From: Deltaproteobacteria bacterium | GTDB taxonomy: Bacteria; Desulfobacterota; DSM-4660; Desulfatiglandales; Desulfatiglandaceae | Assembly (NCBI GenBank): GCA_019307815.1 | Contig: JAFDIV010000005.1 | Span: 103,470 to 167,469, forward strand | Direction: 5' to 3' | DNA length: 64,000 nucleotides | Shown: one piece after another, positions 17,948 to 26,633 of the stretch | Layout of the letters: the number at the start of each line of letters is the position of its first letter | How positions within the stretch are numbered: the stretch's first letter is position 1 | The notes under the pieces: generated by a model | What the model saw: only the letters and a program-made list of their open reading frames with translations | Databases searched by the model: none | What the model was told of the DNA's origin: nothing | Position numbers and translations under genes: made by a program

Positions 17948-18589
17948 CTAAATATCATTTGACGGGCAGAGCCTGAAAAGAGGGCAGTTGGCATGGTCGG
18001 GTTTTCGCGATTTGCAAACCGCCCTACCATGGTATATGAGCAAATCTGAAAAACGCCTCCACTTGTCTTTTGGCAGGAGCTTTTCAATATCCTTTTCAAT
18101 CTTGTCCGGATCGGTATTGTCAGTAAGACCCAGCCGCTTGGCCAGTCTTTTGACATGGGTGTCCACAACCACCCCGGGTACATCAAAGGCCGCACCAAGC
18201 ACACAGTTTGCTGTTTTTCTTCCCACACCAGGCAGCTTTATCAGTTCTTCCATTGTAGATGGTACCAGACCATCATGCTTTTCTACAAGGGCCTGTGAGC
18301 ATGCCTTAAGGGATTTTGCCTTGTTCCTGAAAAATCCTGTGGGACGTATATCTTCCTCCAGCTCTGCTATGGGCACCTTCACGTAATCTTTCGGCCCTTT
18401 ATACTTTTGGAACAACACCTTTGTGACCTGATTTACCCGTTCATCTGTGCACTGGGCTGAAAGTATCGTTGCCACTAGGAGCTCAAAAGGGGAGTGGTAT
18501 TTTAAGGCGGTTTTTTCTTTTGTGTATAGGGGGTCAAGGATCTCAAGGGTCTTCTTGGCACGTTCTTTTTTCTGTTTAAGACTTTCCAT
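17948..18589 (-). CDS. nth: Endonuclease III (Fe-S DNA glycosylase) with a His in the cluster motif
   Basis: Removes oxidised pyrimidines from DNA and cleaves the abasic site. The helix-hairpin-helix LPGVGRKTANCVLG contains the catalytic Lys of the KT pair, and VDTHVKRLAKRLG holds the catalytic Asp. The C-terminal 4Fe-4S loop normally reads C-x6-C-x2-C-x5-C. Here it is VCKSRKPDHANCPLFRLC, so the second ligand position is His (codon CAT), not Cys. The other three cysteines are intact. The ATG at 18589 is preferred; a GTG at 18613 adds 8 residues. It converges with xth. Function as nth is secure, but the cluster ligation is atypical. Confidence 0.92.
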   Translation of the reverse strand: MESLKQKKERAKKTLEILDPLYTKEKTALKYHSPFELLVATILSAQCTDERVNQVTKVLFQKYKGPKDYVKVPIAELEEDIRPTGFFRNKAKSLKACSQALVEKHDGLVPSTMEELIKLPGVGRKTANCVLGAAFDVPGVVVDTHVKRLAKRLGLTDNTDPDKIEKDIEKLLPKDKWRRFSDLLIYHGRAVCKSRKPDHANCPLFRLCPSNDI

Positions 18590-18714
18590 AGCTAATATCC
18601 GTATCTTGATCACTAACTGGTTTTGAGGTATTGATTTGGAGACTGCCGAGAGTATAGGAGCGGATGGCCTAGGAAGTCAAGAGATAGGGGAGAAATTTGA
18701 TAGCGCTTTTGGTG

Positions 18715-18742
18715 TTGACACACGGCCATGGTGGGGTATGAT
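18715..18742 (+). promoter_or_regulatory. Strong sigma-70-type promoter for the ammA cluster
   Basis: A consensus TTGACA (18715-18720) and TATGAT (18737-18742) with a 16-nt spacer, about 105 nt upstream of the AMMECR1-domain gene. Confidence 0.65.
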
Positions 18743-18846
18743 TTAAAAAATGATTTACTGTTCACCTTTAAGCCTTTGCTCAGTATTTTTCCTTTTGAAA
18801 GGGATTAAAGAGGAAGAAGTACACGACGGGTTGGGGGAAGAACAAC

Positions 18847-19572
18847 ATGGGTAATAATAATTTTTGGCAGAGGGTATTCGGCCGTGGGGAAAGGGGGGGA
18901 CAGTTTCGAACTCTCCTCATGGTAGTCTCTTTGCTTGCCTGGTGTGGGGTTTTCTTCTTTTTAAACCCGGGACTGTGCGAACCTAAGGGGGGCGACATGA
19001 ATGAAACAGCAAGGTTAACCGAGGAACAGGGGAAGTATCTATTGCAGGTGGCGCGAGAGACCATTGAACGGGCCCTTTTTAATCGAAAGGAAGAGGGGCC
19101 TGAGGACAAGAACCTACCAGCCATATTCCATGAACGGAGAGGCACCTTTGTGACGTTGACCGAGGATGGGAACCTGCGGGGATGTATAGGCCACATTATT
19201 CCTCAGGAATCCATTATCGAAGGGGTTCGCGTCAATGCCATTAATGCGGCGTTCCGGGACCCTCGCTTCAGGCCTCTTTCTCCAAAGGAATGGGATAAAG
19301 TAAAGATTGAGGTTAGTATCTTAACGGATCCCAAGCCCCTGGAATATAAGGATGCCAAGGATCTCCTGGAAAAACTTCGCCCTGGGATTGACGGGGTTAT
19401 TATCAAGAAAGGCTTTCATCAGGCCACTTTCCTCCCTCAGGTGTGGGAGCAACTCCCTCGAAAGGAGGATTTTTTGACGCATCTCTGTTTGAAGGCTGGT
19501 CTGGGCCCTGATGCCTGGAAGAGAGGAGACCTGGAGGTCTCAACCTACCAGGTCCAGGCCTTTGAGGAATAA
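18847..19572 (+). CDS. ammA: AMMECR1-domain protein (AmmeMemoRadiSam system protein A) with N-terminal hydrophobic anchor
   Basis: Member of the AMMECR1 family, protein A of the genomically defined AmmeMemoRadiSam system; molecular function unknown. The hallmark LRGCIGHI is present. Around it are TFVTLTEDGN, VNAINAAFRDPRFRPLSPKEW, KIEVSILTDPKPLEY and GVIIKKGFHQATFLPQVWEQ. Residues about 22-42 (RTLLMVVSLLAWCGVFFFLN) form a membrane helix or uncleaved signal, unusual for this family. The ATG at 18847 has GGGGGAAG upstream. A second ATG at 18997, with GGGGGG upstream, would give a cytosolic form without the anchor. The promoter at 18715-18742 drives it, and two further cluster genes follow. Confidence 0.85.
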   Translation: MGNNNFWQRVFGRGERGGQFRTLLMVVSLLAWCGVFFFLNPGLCEPKGGDMNETARLTEEQGKYLLQVARETIERALFNRKEEGPEDKNLPAIFHERRGTFVTLTEDGNLRGCIGHIIPQESIIEGVRVNAINAAFRDPRFRPLSPKEWDKVKIEVSILTDPKPLEYKDAKDLLEKLRPGIDGVIIKKGFHQATFLPQVWEQLPRKEDFLTHLCLKAGLGPDAWKRGDLEVSTYQVQAFEE

Positions 19573-19598
19573 ACCACACCTCCCCAGATGCGGATTCC

Positions 19599-21689
19599 GT
19601 GGATTTCAAACGAATTATCCTATGGTCTATCATTGGGACAGGCATCTCCTCCATATCCACCGAGCTTATTGCCATAAGGGAATTCTTATCCCAGTTCCAT
19701 GGAAATGAGATTACCATATCGGTTGTCCTGTTCAGTTGGCTTCTTTTGACCGGGATAGGGAGCCTTTTGGCAAAGTTGGTACACCGCCCTTCAGTCCTAC
19801 TGTACACCCTCCTGCTGCTGGTTTTGGCGACATTGCCCCTGGGCCAGGTCGTTTTGATACGACTGCTCAGGGATATGTTTTTCCTCCATGGAGTGTCCCC
19901 CGGGTTCTATGTCATTCTTGTTTACGTGTCCCTGATAAGTGCACCCTATTGCGTAATCACTGGTTTTGTGCTCCCTTATGCTCAAAAGGTGATCAATGCC
20001 AGTGGCTATTCCTTTGAGAGCGGCGAACTCTATATGACTGACAATATCGGTGATATCCTGGGTGGCGCCCTTTTCAGCTTTGTTCTTGTCTATTGGTTTA
20101 CCCCGTTTAGGATCGTGGCCCTTTGCTCACTTTGCCTTATGGGATCTATTTTAGGAATATTAATAAGGATGAAACAACGTGCATGGCTTGTCAGTTCGTT
20201 GGTGGTGTTTTCCTGCTTTTTGTTTGTAGCAGTAAATAAGACAATCGAGCTTGACACATTGAGGGGGCAGTTTGGGCTTATCGAGCGGTATGTGGAATCT
20301 CCATATGGTAGGATAGTGATCACCCGCGAAGGTCGGCAACATACCTTCTGGGAGTCAGGGGCCCCTCTTTACTCTGATGCAGATGTGATCCGAGCCGAGG
20401 AGAGGGTCCACTACCCCCTTTGTCAACGGAACAGGATCAAACATGTGCTTCTTATCTCAGGCGGGCTTGGGGAGACGTTACATGAGCTGAGCAAATACCA
20501 TCCAGAGCGCGTAGACTATGTGGAACTGGACCCCAAACTGACAAGTGTAGCTGTTGACCTTGGGGTTATTCAGCCCTTGGACGGACTTCGTATTATCAAT
20601 ACCGACGGCCGCCTCTTTCTAAAGCAGACCAATCAAAAATATGATTGCATTATTGTTGACCTGCCTGACCCTGACACCTTTCAGCTTAATCGCTTTTTTA
20701 CCTCCGAGTTTTTCTCTCTGGTAAAGGGCAGGCTTAAGAAAAATGGCGTCTTTTCCACAGGTATGCAGTACTCGACAAATTTTATGAGCAAAATCAGGAA
20801 GAAAAAGCTGTCCACCCTGTACCAGACGGCCAAACTCCATTTTAAGCATGTTTTGATCATTCCCGGAGGTGAGGCCTTTTTCCTGTGTAGCGACGGAGGG
20901 CTGTCTAGTGATATTCCGCAAAGACTTCGAGAACTCTCCATCAACACCTCATATCTAGAGGGTTTTTATTACGGCAATGTGACGAAGGAGAGGATCAACA
21001 AGATCAACAGCCGATTGCAAGGCAGCGGTGAGGTAAATAGCGACTTTCGTCCCGGTCTTATGAGAATTATGTTCAAGGAATGGTTTGCCAAGCAAGGAAG
21101 GTCTCCTCTGCCGTTTATTATCATTCTGGGCGGGGTGACGGTTCTTTACCTCCTGTTTTTGAGGAGAGCAGAATACATCCTTTTTACAACTGGGCTTTCA
21201 ACCATGGGTGTGGAAATGTTGGTTATTTTCGCAGTCCAGATTCTATTCGGATATGTGTACCTCAAGATCGGGGCCATCGTGACCATCTTTTTGTTAGGAC
21301 TTCTGCCAGGGGCGGCCGTGGGCAATCGCCTGAGGCGAATGGGAAAGGATATCCTTCTTGCATCCGATGTGGTTCTGCTGTTGCTAATTGTTATTTTTTT
21401 CATATGGTCATCATATTTGAGGACAGAAATCCCTTCATGGTCGTTCCTGGGTTATGGTCTCGTATTCTCCTTTGTTTCGGGATTCCAATTCCCTGTGGTA
21501 GCCTCTCTTATAGGCGAAGAGCAAAGCCCTGCGGCAGGGTGTTTGGCCGCGGACCTGGCCGGTGCTGCCGTGGGGACCCTCATTGTGGGGACAGCCCTAA
21601 TTCCTTTGTGGGGAATCCCCGTGGCCGCAGGTGCCTTGATTTTGGTTAAGGCTTTCAGTAGCATATTAATTATTTACGGCGTAAGATGA
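19599..21689 (+). CDS. Membrane protein with spermidine-synthase-like domain
   Basis: A 696-residue protein with about six membrane helices in residues 1-210, a cytoplasmic Rossmann methyltransferase-type domain (about 220-480) and about six further helices to the end. The central domain matches polyamine aminopropyltransferases: YGRIVITREGRQHTFWESG, HYPLCQ, VLLISGGLGETLHEL, VDYVELDP, DGRLFL, YDCIIVDLPDPD. The usual GGGDGG loop reads SGGLGET, so the loop Asp is missing and ordinary spermidine synthesis is doubtful. Similar fused membrane proteins are known in Gram-negative bacteria without clear function. It begins at a GTG 26 nt after ammA and precedes amrS, so it may modify a product of that pair or provide a membrane platform. 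Confidence 0.8.
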   Translation: MDFKRIILWSIIGTGISSISTELIAIREFLSQFHGNEITISVVLFSWLLLTGIGSLLAKLVHRPSVLLYTLLLLVLATLPLGQVVLIRLLRDMFFLHGVSPGFYVILVYVSLISAPYCVITGFVLPYAQKVINASGYSFESGELYMTDNIGDILGGALFSFVLVYWFTPFRIVALCSLCLMGSILGILIRMKQRAWLVSSLVVFSCFLFVAVNKTIELDTLRGQFGLIERYVESPYGRIVITREGRQHTFWESGAPLYSDADVIRAEERVHYPLCQRNRIKHVLLISGGLGETLHELSKYHPERVDYVELDPKLTSVAVDLGVIQPLDGLRIINTDGRLFLKQTNQKYDCIIVDLPDPDTFQLNRFFTSEFFSLVKGRLKKNGVFSTGMQYSTNFMSKIRKKKLSTLYQTAKLHFKHVLIIPGGEAFFLCSDGGLSSDIPQRLRELSINTSYLEGFYYGNVTKERINKINSRLQGSGEVNSDFRPGLMRIMFKEWFAKQGRSPLPFIIILGGVTVLYLLFLRRAEYILFTTGLSTMGVEMLVIFAVQILFGYVYLKIGAIVTIFLLGLLPGAAVGNRLRRMGKDILLASDVVLLLLIVIFFIWSSYLRTEIPSWSFLGYGLVFSFVSGFQFPVVASLIGEEQSPAAGCLAADLAGAAVGTLIVGTALIPLWGIPVAAGALILVKAFSSILIIYGVR

Positions 21690-21698
21690 GGCTTAGAA

Positions 21699-22871
21699 AT
21701 GGCGGCCAAGATGACCAGAAAGGAATTTCTGAAGTCCCTGGGAGCGGGGGCTGTTGCCCTCTTTTGCCCCAGTTATGCCTATGCACTTTTTGAAGGGCGT
21801 TCGCGTAAGAGTGTCAAAGGGCATATTTTTAAGGGTGATGCGCCAAAAAGGCCCTGGAAATGGTCTGTGGAAGGCTACCACTATGCCTCCAATGGCAGGG
21901 ATGTACAATGTCAGATCTGCCCGAATCGGTGCTACCTCGAGCCAGGGGATCGAAGCATCTGCAGGTCCAAGGTAAATATCAATGGCAAGCTTTATTCCCT
22001 GGCCTATGGGGATCCCTGTGCGGTGCATGTGGATCCGATTGAGAAAAAGCCGCTGTTTCATTTTTATCCCCGTTCCTGGATCTTTTCCATCGCCACGACG
22101 GGATGTAATTTTAGGTGCTTGAACTGCCAGAACTGGGAGATTTCCCAGAGAAAGCCCGAGGAAGTGGGCCATTACGAGCTATTCCCCGCGGATGTGGTTA
22201 AGGAGGCACAAAAAAGAAAGCTTCCATCCATTGCCTATACCTACTCAGAGGCCATCACCTATTACGAATACATGTATGATACGGCAAAGCTGGCCCGGCA
22301 GGCTGGTATCAATAATGTACTGGTATCAAATGGCTACATAAACCACGATCCCCTTGTTGAATTGTGTCAATACCTGGATGCAGCCAATATCAATCTCAAG
22401 TCTTTTGATGAAAAGATTTATCAGTGCCTTAACGGTGGTTCTCTGCGACCAGTGTTGAACACCTTCAAGACCTTGCACCAGAGGGGTGTATGGTTTGAGA
22501 TGACCACACTGGTTGTTCCTACATACGTGGATGATGATGAGATGATCAAAAGGATGTGTCAGTGGATTGTAAAGGAACTAGGCCCGGATTACCCACTCCA
22601 TTTTCTCCGATTCTTTCCAAGGTACAAGCTTACCCGCCTGCCTCCTACACCCATTGATACCCTTGAAAGATTGAGGGAGGTGGCCTTACGAGAAGGTATC
22701 CATTACGTCTATATCGGAAATGTACCTGGGCACGAGGCAGAAAGCACTTATTGCCACAACTGTCATCAGGTCCTCATTGAAAGAAAGGGATATGCCATCG
22801 GCCAATACAACCTGAAAGAGGGAAGATGTAAATTTTGCAATACCCTTATTCCCGGGGTCTGGGGCGAGTGA
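21699..22871 (+). CDS. amrS: AmmeMemoRadiSam system radical SAM enzyme with Tat-like N-terminus
   Basis: Radical S-adenosylmethionine enzyme of the AmrS family; reaction unknown. The radical-SAM cluster motif is CNFRCLNC. It is preceded by a family-specific cysteine region (VQCQICPNRCYL, SICRS) and followed by a C-terminal zinc-ribbon-like pair (CHNCHQV, CKFCNTLIPG). The N-terminus, MTRKEFLKSLGAGAVALFC, resembles a twin-arginine signal with Arg-Lys in place of Arg-Arg. It may be a true signal or a relic; export of a SAM-dependent enzyme would be odd. It lies 9 nt after the membrane spermidine-synthase-like gene. The MEMO1-type protein B that completes the named system is not in the window. 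Confidence 0.87.
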   Translation: MAAKMTRKEFLKSLGAGAVALFCPSYAYALFEGRSRKSVKGHIFKGDAPKRPWKWSVEGYHYASNGRDVQCQICPNRCYLEPGDRSICRSKVNINGKLYSLAYGDPCAVHVDPIEKKPLFHFYPRSWIFSIATTGCNFRCLNCQNWEISQRKPEEVGHYELFPADVVKEAQKRKLPSIAYTYSEAITYYEYMYDTAKLARQAGINNVLVSNGYINHDPLVELCQYLDAANINLKSFDEKIYQCLNGGSLRPVLNTFKTLHQRGVWFEMTTLVVPTYVDDDEMIKRMCQWIVKELGPDYPLHFLRFFPRYKLTRLPPTPIDTLERLREVALREGIHYVYIGNVPGHEAESTYCHNCHQVLIERKGYAIGQYNLKEGRCKFCNTLIPGVWGE

Positions 22872-22885
22872 ATATCATACACTAG

Positions 22886-23692
22886 CTAATCACCCACAAA
22901 CTTGGGTGCTCTTTTTTCAATAAAGGCCTGGAATGCCTCCATCAGGTCCTTGGACGGAAGGATGGCCGCGTTTTTTTGGGCCACATAGTGGAGCCCTGGA
23001 TATACGCCGTGGTCTCTGCTATAAAGGATTACCTCCTTTACCCCCTGAACAGTAAGAGGGGAACAAGAGGCAATTTCTTGGGCAAGCTCTCTTGCTTGTG
23101 CATAAAGGGCCTCTTGATTCTCACAGAGCCGGGTTACCAAACCCATACGATATGCCTCTTCGGCAGTGAAGTCCCTTCCTGTTAGGGCCAATTCTCGAAA
23201 CCAACCGTGACCAATGATAAAGGGTAGGCGTTGAAGTGTTCCAAGGTCTGCCACAATGGCCACTCTGGTCTCCCGGATGGAGAAGATAGCATCCTGGGAG
23301 GCAAGGCGGATATCACATGCGGTTATCAGATCCACCCCACCACCAATGCAGTGGCCATGCACAGCGGCAATTACCGGCTTTCTGCACTTCTCAATAACAC
23401 TGATACAGTCTTGGAGATGGCGAATTTCCCGCGCCAGGTTTTCACGGAATCGCGCGCCCTCCCCTTGAATAAGGCTGCCCAGCTCAACGAAATCGATACC
23501 TGCCGTAAAGCTCTTGCCTTCTGCTTTTATGATGACAACGCGCACGTCCTCATCCTGATCGAATTCCTGAAAATGTTGTCGCAGTCCCTTGAAGAAGGCC
23601 TGGTTCATGGTGTTTCGTTTTTCAGGTCTGTTGAGGGTGAGCCACGCAATGAAATCCTCTTTGTCTACCTTGAACACCTCTTTTTCATTCAT
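22886..23692 (-). CDS. Enoyl-CoA hydratase/isomerase family protein
   Basis: Crotonase-fold enzyme acting on acyl-CoA. It shows LNRPEKRNTMN, the oxyanion-hole segments SFTAGIDF and HGHCIGGGVDLITACD, and IRETRVAIVADLGTLQRLP. The last segment resembles dienoyl-CoA isomerase (ECH1) more than a plain hydratase: the second hydratase Glu region reads VADLGTLQRLP with an Asp. Length 268 fits. An isomerase role in degrading unsaturated acyl-CoA is likely but not certain. The ATG sits within the end of a short upstream frame with AAGGAG just before it. The gene converges with amrS. Confidence 0.85.
   Translation of the reverse strand: MNEKEVFKVDKEDFIAWLTLNRPEKRNTMNQAFFKGLRQHFQEFDQDEDVRVVIIKAEGKSFTAGIDFVELGSLIQGEGARFRENLAREIRHLQDCISVIEKCRKPVIAAVHGHCIGGGVDLITACDIRLASQDAIFSIRETRVAIVADLGTLQRLPFIIGHGWFRELALTGRDFTAEEAYRMGLVTRLCENQEALYAQARELAQEIASCSPLTVQGVKEVILYSRDHGVYPGLHYVAQKNAAILPSKDLMEAFQAFIEKRAPKFVGD
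22891..22917 (+). terminator. Rho-independent terminator after amrS
   Basis: CACCCA and TGGGTG form a 6-bp stem with a 6-nt loop followed by CTCTTTTTT. It ends the ammA-amrS transcript and overlaps the last codons of the convergent enoyl-CoA hydratase gene. Confidence 0.7.
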
Positions 23693-23978
23693 GATGTCGC
23701 TCCTTGAACACGGAGTTTGTGGGACTTTCAGGGTTAATGAATGGAATCATATCCACATAGAGGTTCGAAAGGTCAAGCTTTTTTGTGTTGGAGATATGGG
23801 ACATGCCTTCGAACAGGTCGAGTATTAATACATCGACCAGGATCTTATCCCCTTTGGAAAGGAGGCCGAGGATTTTGTGCGAGCGGGAAGATAAGGCTAA
23901 TTGAAAAGGCCTCGAGGCTGTGTTAGTGTCATGTGCCAGAAACACTCGTATCCAAAAACGATATTTGCGACAAAGCAA
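23685..23978 (-). CDS. Possible small protein upstream of enoyl-CoA hydratase (doubtful)
   Basis: A frame of up to 97 residues that ends with a TGA overlapping the start of the crotonase gene. That spacing suggests translational coupling. The C-terminal part (LVDVLILDLFEGMSHISNT, then LYVDMIPFINPESP) has protein-like composition, but no domain is recognised and the N-terminal part looks random. It could be a short real gene starting later, a remnant of a longer one, or a chance frame. Confidence 0.25.
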   Translation of the reverse strand: MLCRKYRFWIRVFLAHDTNTASRPFQLALSSRSHKILGLLSKGDKILVDVLILDLFEGMSHISNTKKLDLSNLYVDMIPFINPESPTNSVFKERHHE

Positions 23979-24040
23979 GGCAACAGGTATTCACGGAACT
24001 GGCGTACTACGACACTTACTTTGAAAGCAGAGACCAATAA

Positions 24041-24156
24041 TGTCATTTCGACTCCCGCGTTAAGCGGGGGGAGAAATCTTCCAGATCGGTTGAACTTTCA
24101 GATCTCTGCCTTCGCCTGCCTGCCCTGCCCGATGGTCAGGCAGGGTCGAGATGACA
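24041..24156. repeat. 116-bp palindromic MITE-like intergenic element
   Basis: Its ends TGTCATTTCGAC and GTCGAGATGACA are inverted copies with one mismatch. Inside are GAGAAATCTT and AGATCTCTG-type arms and a second hairpin CCCTGCC/GGCAGGG (24123-24145). This matches the style of short non-coding palindromic elements with a TGTCATTTCGA end that are common between genes in deltaproteobacteria and related groups. The rest of the 23979-24307 gap shows no gene. Confidence 0.6.
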
Positions 24157-24307
24157 TCTCGGGGAGTGAGTGGCTGGCCCGCCAGAATTATAGTGTGAAA
24201 TTAGGAGAGGGAATATGCCGTTGCCCTGCCCATAGTTTTCAACTGAACAACCTGATTCTCAAATATCGCTTTTAGAACTCTTACCCTAGTGCGACAGAAA
24301 GAGTTCC

Positions 24308-25099
24308 ATGAGAAGGACTCGAGAATACTATGACACGTTTTTTACATCAGAGACCATTCAGAAGTGCTTTGCCTTTTTCCACAAATCATTGCTTACCGAT
24401 CTTCATAAACGATACCTGGTGAAGCAATTGACCACAGAGATTAGCGGCCTTATTTGGGAGTATAATACAGATGAGGCCCTGTTCGAGGCCTATATCCCTG
24501 CCGTGACAAGCATTGTTTACAAAAAGACGTTTTTGGATTATGAATTTATGCTCTATACGATTGAGCGGTCCACCTTTGTGGGACTCAAGGCCCAGAGATT
24601 GGCCCAGATGCAGCCCATATTTGACTATATTGATTCCTGTATTCCCGCAGATGTCATGACCAGAAGGGAGGCCCTACAAAGGCTGCGCCCCCTCATAGTC
24701 ATATTTCACGGCCAAGATGATACATGGAAAGAACTCCTGGCCTATCTATATGGGAAGCAGGGCTATGCAGTTAAGGCCTATGAGGTCACCCGTACTCATA
24801 GAGAGGAAGTAAGGGAGGTTATGGAGTTGGCTGGGGGTGAAAATATGTTTGTTTGCGTCATACCAGATCCCCCAGGCGCGAGGGAGGATTTCCAGGCCCT
24901 TAACCACGGCCTTGAGTCCTGCCTCAGCTACATGAAAGAGGCCGTGGATAGTGACAGAATCCTCTGCCTTTGTGGGGAGAGTAATGGGCTCCATTATGGC
25001 GTGGCCGGTGTCGATGTGGTATACTTTAAAAATCGACACATAAAACAGGTTTTTTGGCAAGTTTTGGACAAAGTACACAGGATTTTTGGAGGAAAATGA
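24308..25099 (+). CDS. Unknown protein with a TIR-like nucleotide-binding C-terminal region
   Basis: A 263-residue soluble protein not assigned to a named family. The N-terminal about 120 residues are helical and rich in Tyr, Phe and Leu. From about residue 128, LIVIFHGQDDTWKELLAYLY and GYAVKAYEVTRT are followed by MFVCVIPDPPGAREDF. This resembles the start of the predicted nucleotide-binding, TIR-like fold (F-x-V/I-x-HG-x-D, then a helix, then beta-2). The C-terminus, RILCLCGESNGLHYGVAGVD, continues an alpha/beta pattern. The similarity is by eye and tentative. Its stop overlaps the ATG of a metallo-hydrolase (ATGA), so the two are translated together. Confidence 0.5.
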   Translation: MRRTREYYDTFFTSETIQKCFAFFHKSLLTDLHKRYLVKQLTTEISGLIWEYNTDEALFEAYIPAVTSIVYKKTFLDYEFMLYTIERSTFVGLKAQRLAQMQPIFDYIDSCIPADVMTRREALQRLRPLIVIFHGQDDTWKELLAYLYGKQGYAVKAYEVTRTHREEVREVMELAGGENMFVCVIPDPPGAREDFQALNHGLESCLSYMKEAVDSDRILCLCGESNGLHYGVAGVDVVYFKNRHIKQVFWQVLDKVHRIFGGK

Positions 25100-25746
25100 A
25101 GCTGACAATAGTCTATGACAACGAGCGATGGAGTGAGGGGCTTGTTTCTGACTGGGGTTTTTCATGTTTGATCCAGACAGATCCGGTAAACATTCTGTTT
25201 GACACAGGAGCAAATGGGCTTCTTCTGCTGCGAAATATGAATAAACTTGGTGTAAACCCTGGAATTATTGATGTGGTCTTTATATCCCATGGGCACTGGG
25301 ATCATATGGGTGGCCTTTCAAGTTTTTTGGGGGTCAAACAGGTTCCCGTGATATTGCCTGCCTCTGTGCGTGCCCCAGGAAGAGCGGAAGAGGTTACAAA
25401 GATAAAGGAATCTGTTGAACTCTACCCAGGGATATATACCACTGGGGAGCTTAAGGGAATTGAGCAATCACTGGTTATTCGTATGGGAGGCGAATTACTT
25501 GTGGTAGTTGGATGTGCCCACCCTGGCGTGGCCAATATCTTGAAGGCCGCCTCCCAATACGGGGAGGTCGCCCATCTGGTGGGGGGGCTTCATGGGTTTG
25601 ACGACTTTTCATTGCTGGAGGGCCTGAAGACAGTCTGTCCTGTTCACTGTACCCAGCATAAATTGGATATTAAACTCTTTTGGCCGGATAAGTGGGTCCA
25701 GGGCGGGGTTGGAAGGGTGTTGGAGTTTCCTGAACCTGTGGGATAA
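25096..25746 (+). CDS. MBL-fold metallo-hydrolase
   Basis: Metallo-beta-lactamase-fold enzyme of about 216 residues. Metal ligands are visible as ISHGHWDHMGGL (HxHxDH variant HGHWDH), a later His in VGCAHPGVANIL, and LHGFDD plus CPVHCTQHK near the end. The family resembles the 7,8-dihydropterin-6-methyl phosphoribosylaminobenzene phosphate synthase group of MBL proteins. Substrate is unknown. The ATG at 25096, with GGAGGAAA upstream, overlaps the stop of the preceding unknown gene. That makes these two a functional pair. Confidence 0.82.
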   Translation: MKLTIVYDNERWSEGLVSDWGFSCLIQTDPVNILFDTGANGLLLLRNMNKLGVNPGIIDVVFISHGHWDHMGGLSSFLGVKQVPVILPASVRAPGRAEEVTKIKESVELYPGIYTTGELKGIEQSLVIRMGGELLVVVGCAHPGVANILKAASQYGEVAHLVGGLHGFDDFSLLEGLKTVCPVHCTQHKLDIKLFWPDKWVQGGVGRVLEFPEPVG

Positions 25747-25868
25747 CCGACCATGGTGCAATGGTATCTATTTTTGATAAGATTTTGGATCATGGCCCGC
25801 TGCCGTGATAAGTAAGACTTCGATTTTCCACGGAATAATGTTTAATCGTTTACATAAGGAGCTGTGAT

Positions 25869-26633
25869 ATGAAGATTGCTGTGAGTGGCAAAGGTGGTGT
25901 GGGTAAGACGACATTTGCGGCCTTTTTGATAAAGGCCCTGGCAGATGAGGGCAAGCGGGTGCTGGCCATAGACGCGGATCCCGATGCTAATCTGGCCCAG
26001 GCCTTAGGAATAGCCTCTGCCAATGAGATCGTTCCCATCTCCCAAATGAAGGAACTCATTGAGGAAAGGACCGAGACCAAAACAGGGACCATGGGAGGAT
26101 TTTTCAAGCTGAATCCGAAGGTGAATGATCTGCCGGATAGGCTTTCCGTGGAGATCAATGGCATAAAATTGATGGTCATGGGCGGAGTGAAAAAAGGGGG
26201 ATCGGGATGTATTTGCCCAGAAAGCACCTTGCTCAAGAACCTGGTTCGCCACATTGTGCTAGCGCGGGACGAGGCCGTGGTCTTGGACATGGAAGCGGGC
26301 CTGGAGCATCTGGGTCGGGGAACTGCCATGGCCGTTGACCATCTGGTGGTGGTTGTGGAACCAGGCAGGAGAAGTATTGAGACGGCTCACCAAATCAGAA
26401 AGCTGGCTGGAGACCTGGGTATCAAGAGCTTGAGATTTGTGGGCAACAAGATCCGCGTTGAGGCTGACAAGCAATTTTTGCTAAGACAAATGCCAGACTT
26501 CCGTTTTCTGGGCTTTATCCCTTTCAGGGATGCGATTATTGAGGCGGATTTGGAGGGCCGTCCTCCATTTGAGCGAGATAAAGAGGGATTGGATGAAGTC
26601 AAGGGTATGCTCAAGGAACTTGGAGGTGAATGA
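25869..26633 (+). CDS. cooC: CooC-type CO dehydrogenase/acetyl-CoA synthase maturation ATPase
   Basis: A ParA/MinD-like nickel-insertion ATPase for carbon monoxide dehydrogenase or acetyl-CoA synthase. It has the deviant Walker [33 protein letters not shown], the CooC-specific CxC motif GCICPE that binds metal at the dimer interface, [15 protein letters not shown] and [11 protein letters not shown]. Length 254 fits. No CODH gene is in the window, but its presence implies one elsewhere and suggests a Wood-Ljungdahl or CO-using anaerobe. Its stop overlaps the asnS start (ATGA), an unusual partner. Confidence 0.88.
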   Translation: MKIAVSGKGGVGKTTFAAFLIKALADEGKRVLAIDADPDANLAQALGIASANEIVPISQMKELIEERTETKTGTMGGFFKLNPKVNDLPDRLSVEINGIKLMVMGGVKKGGSGCICPESTLLKNLVRHIVLARDEAVVLDMEAGLEHLGRGTAMAVDHLVVVVEPGRRSIETAHQIRKLAGDLGIKSLRFVGNKIRVEADKQFLLRQMPDFRFLGFIPFRDAIIEADLEGRPPFERDKEGLDEVKGMLKELGGE

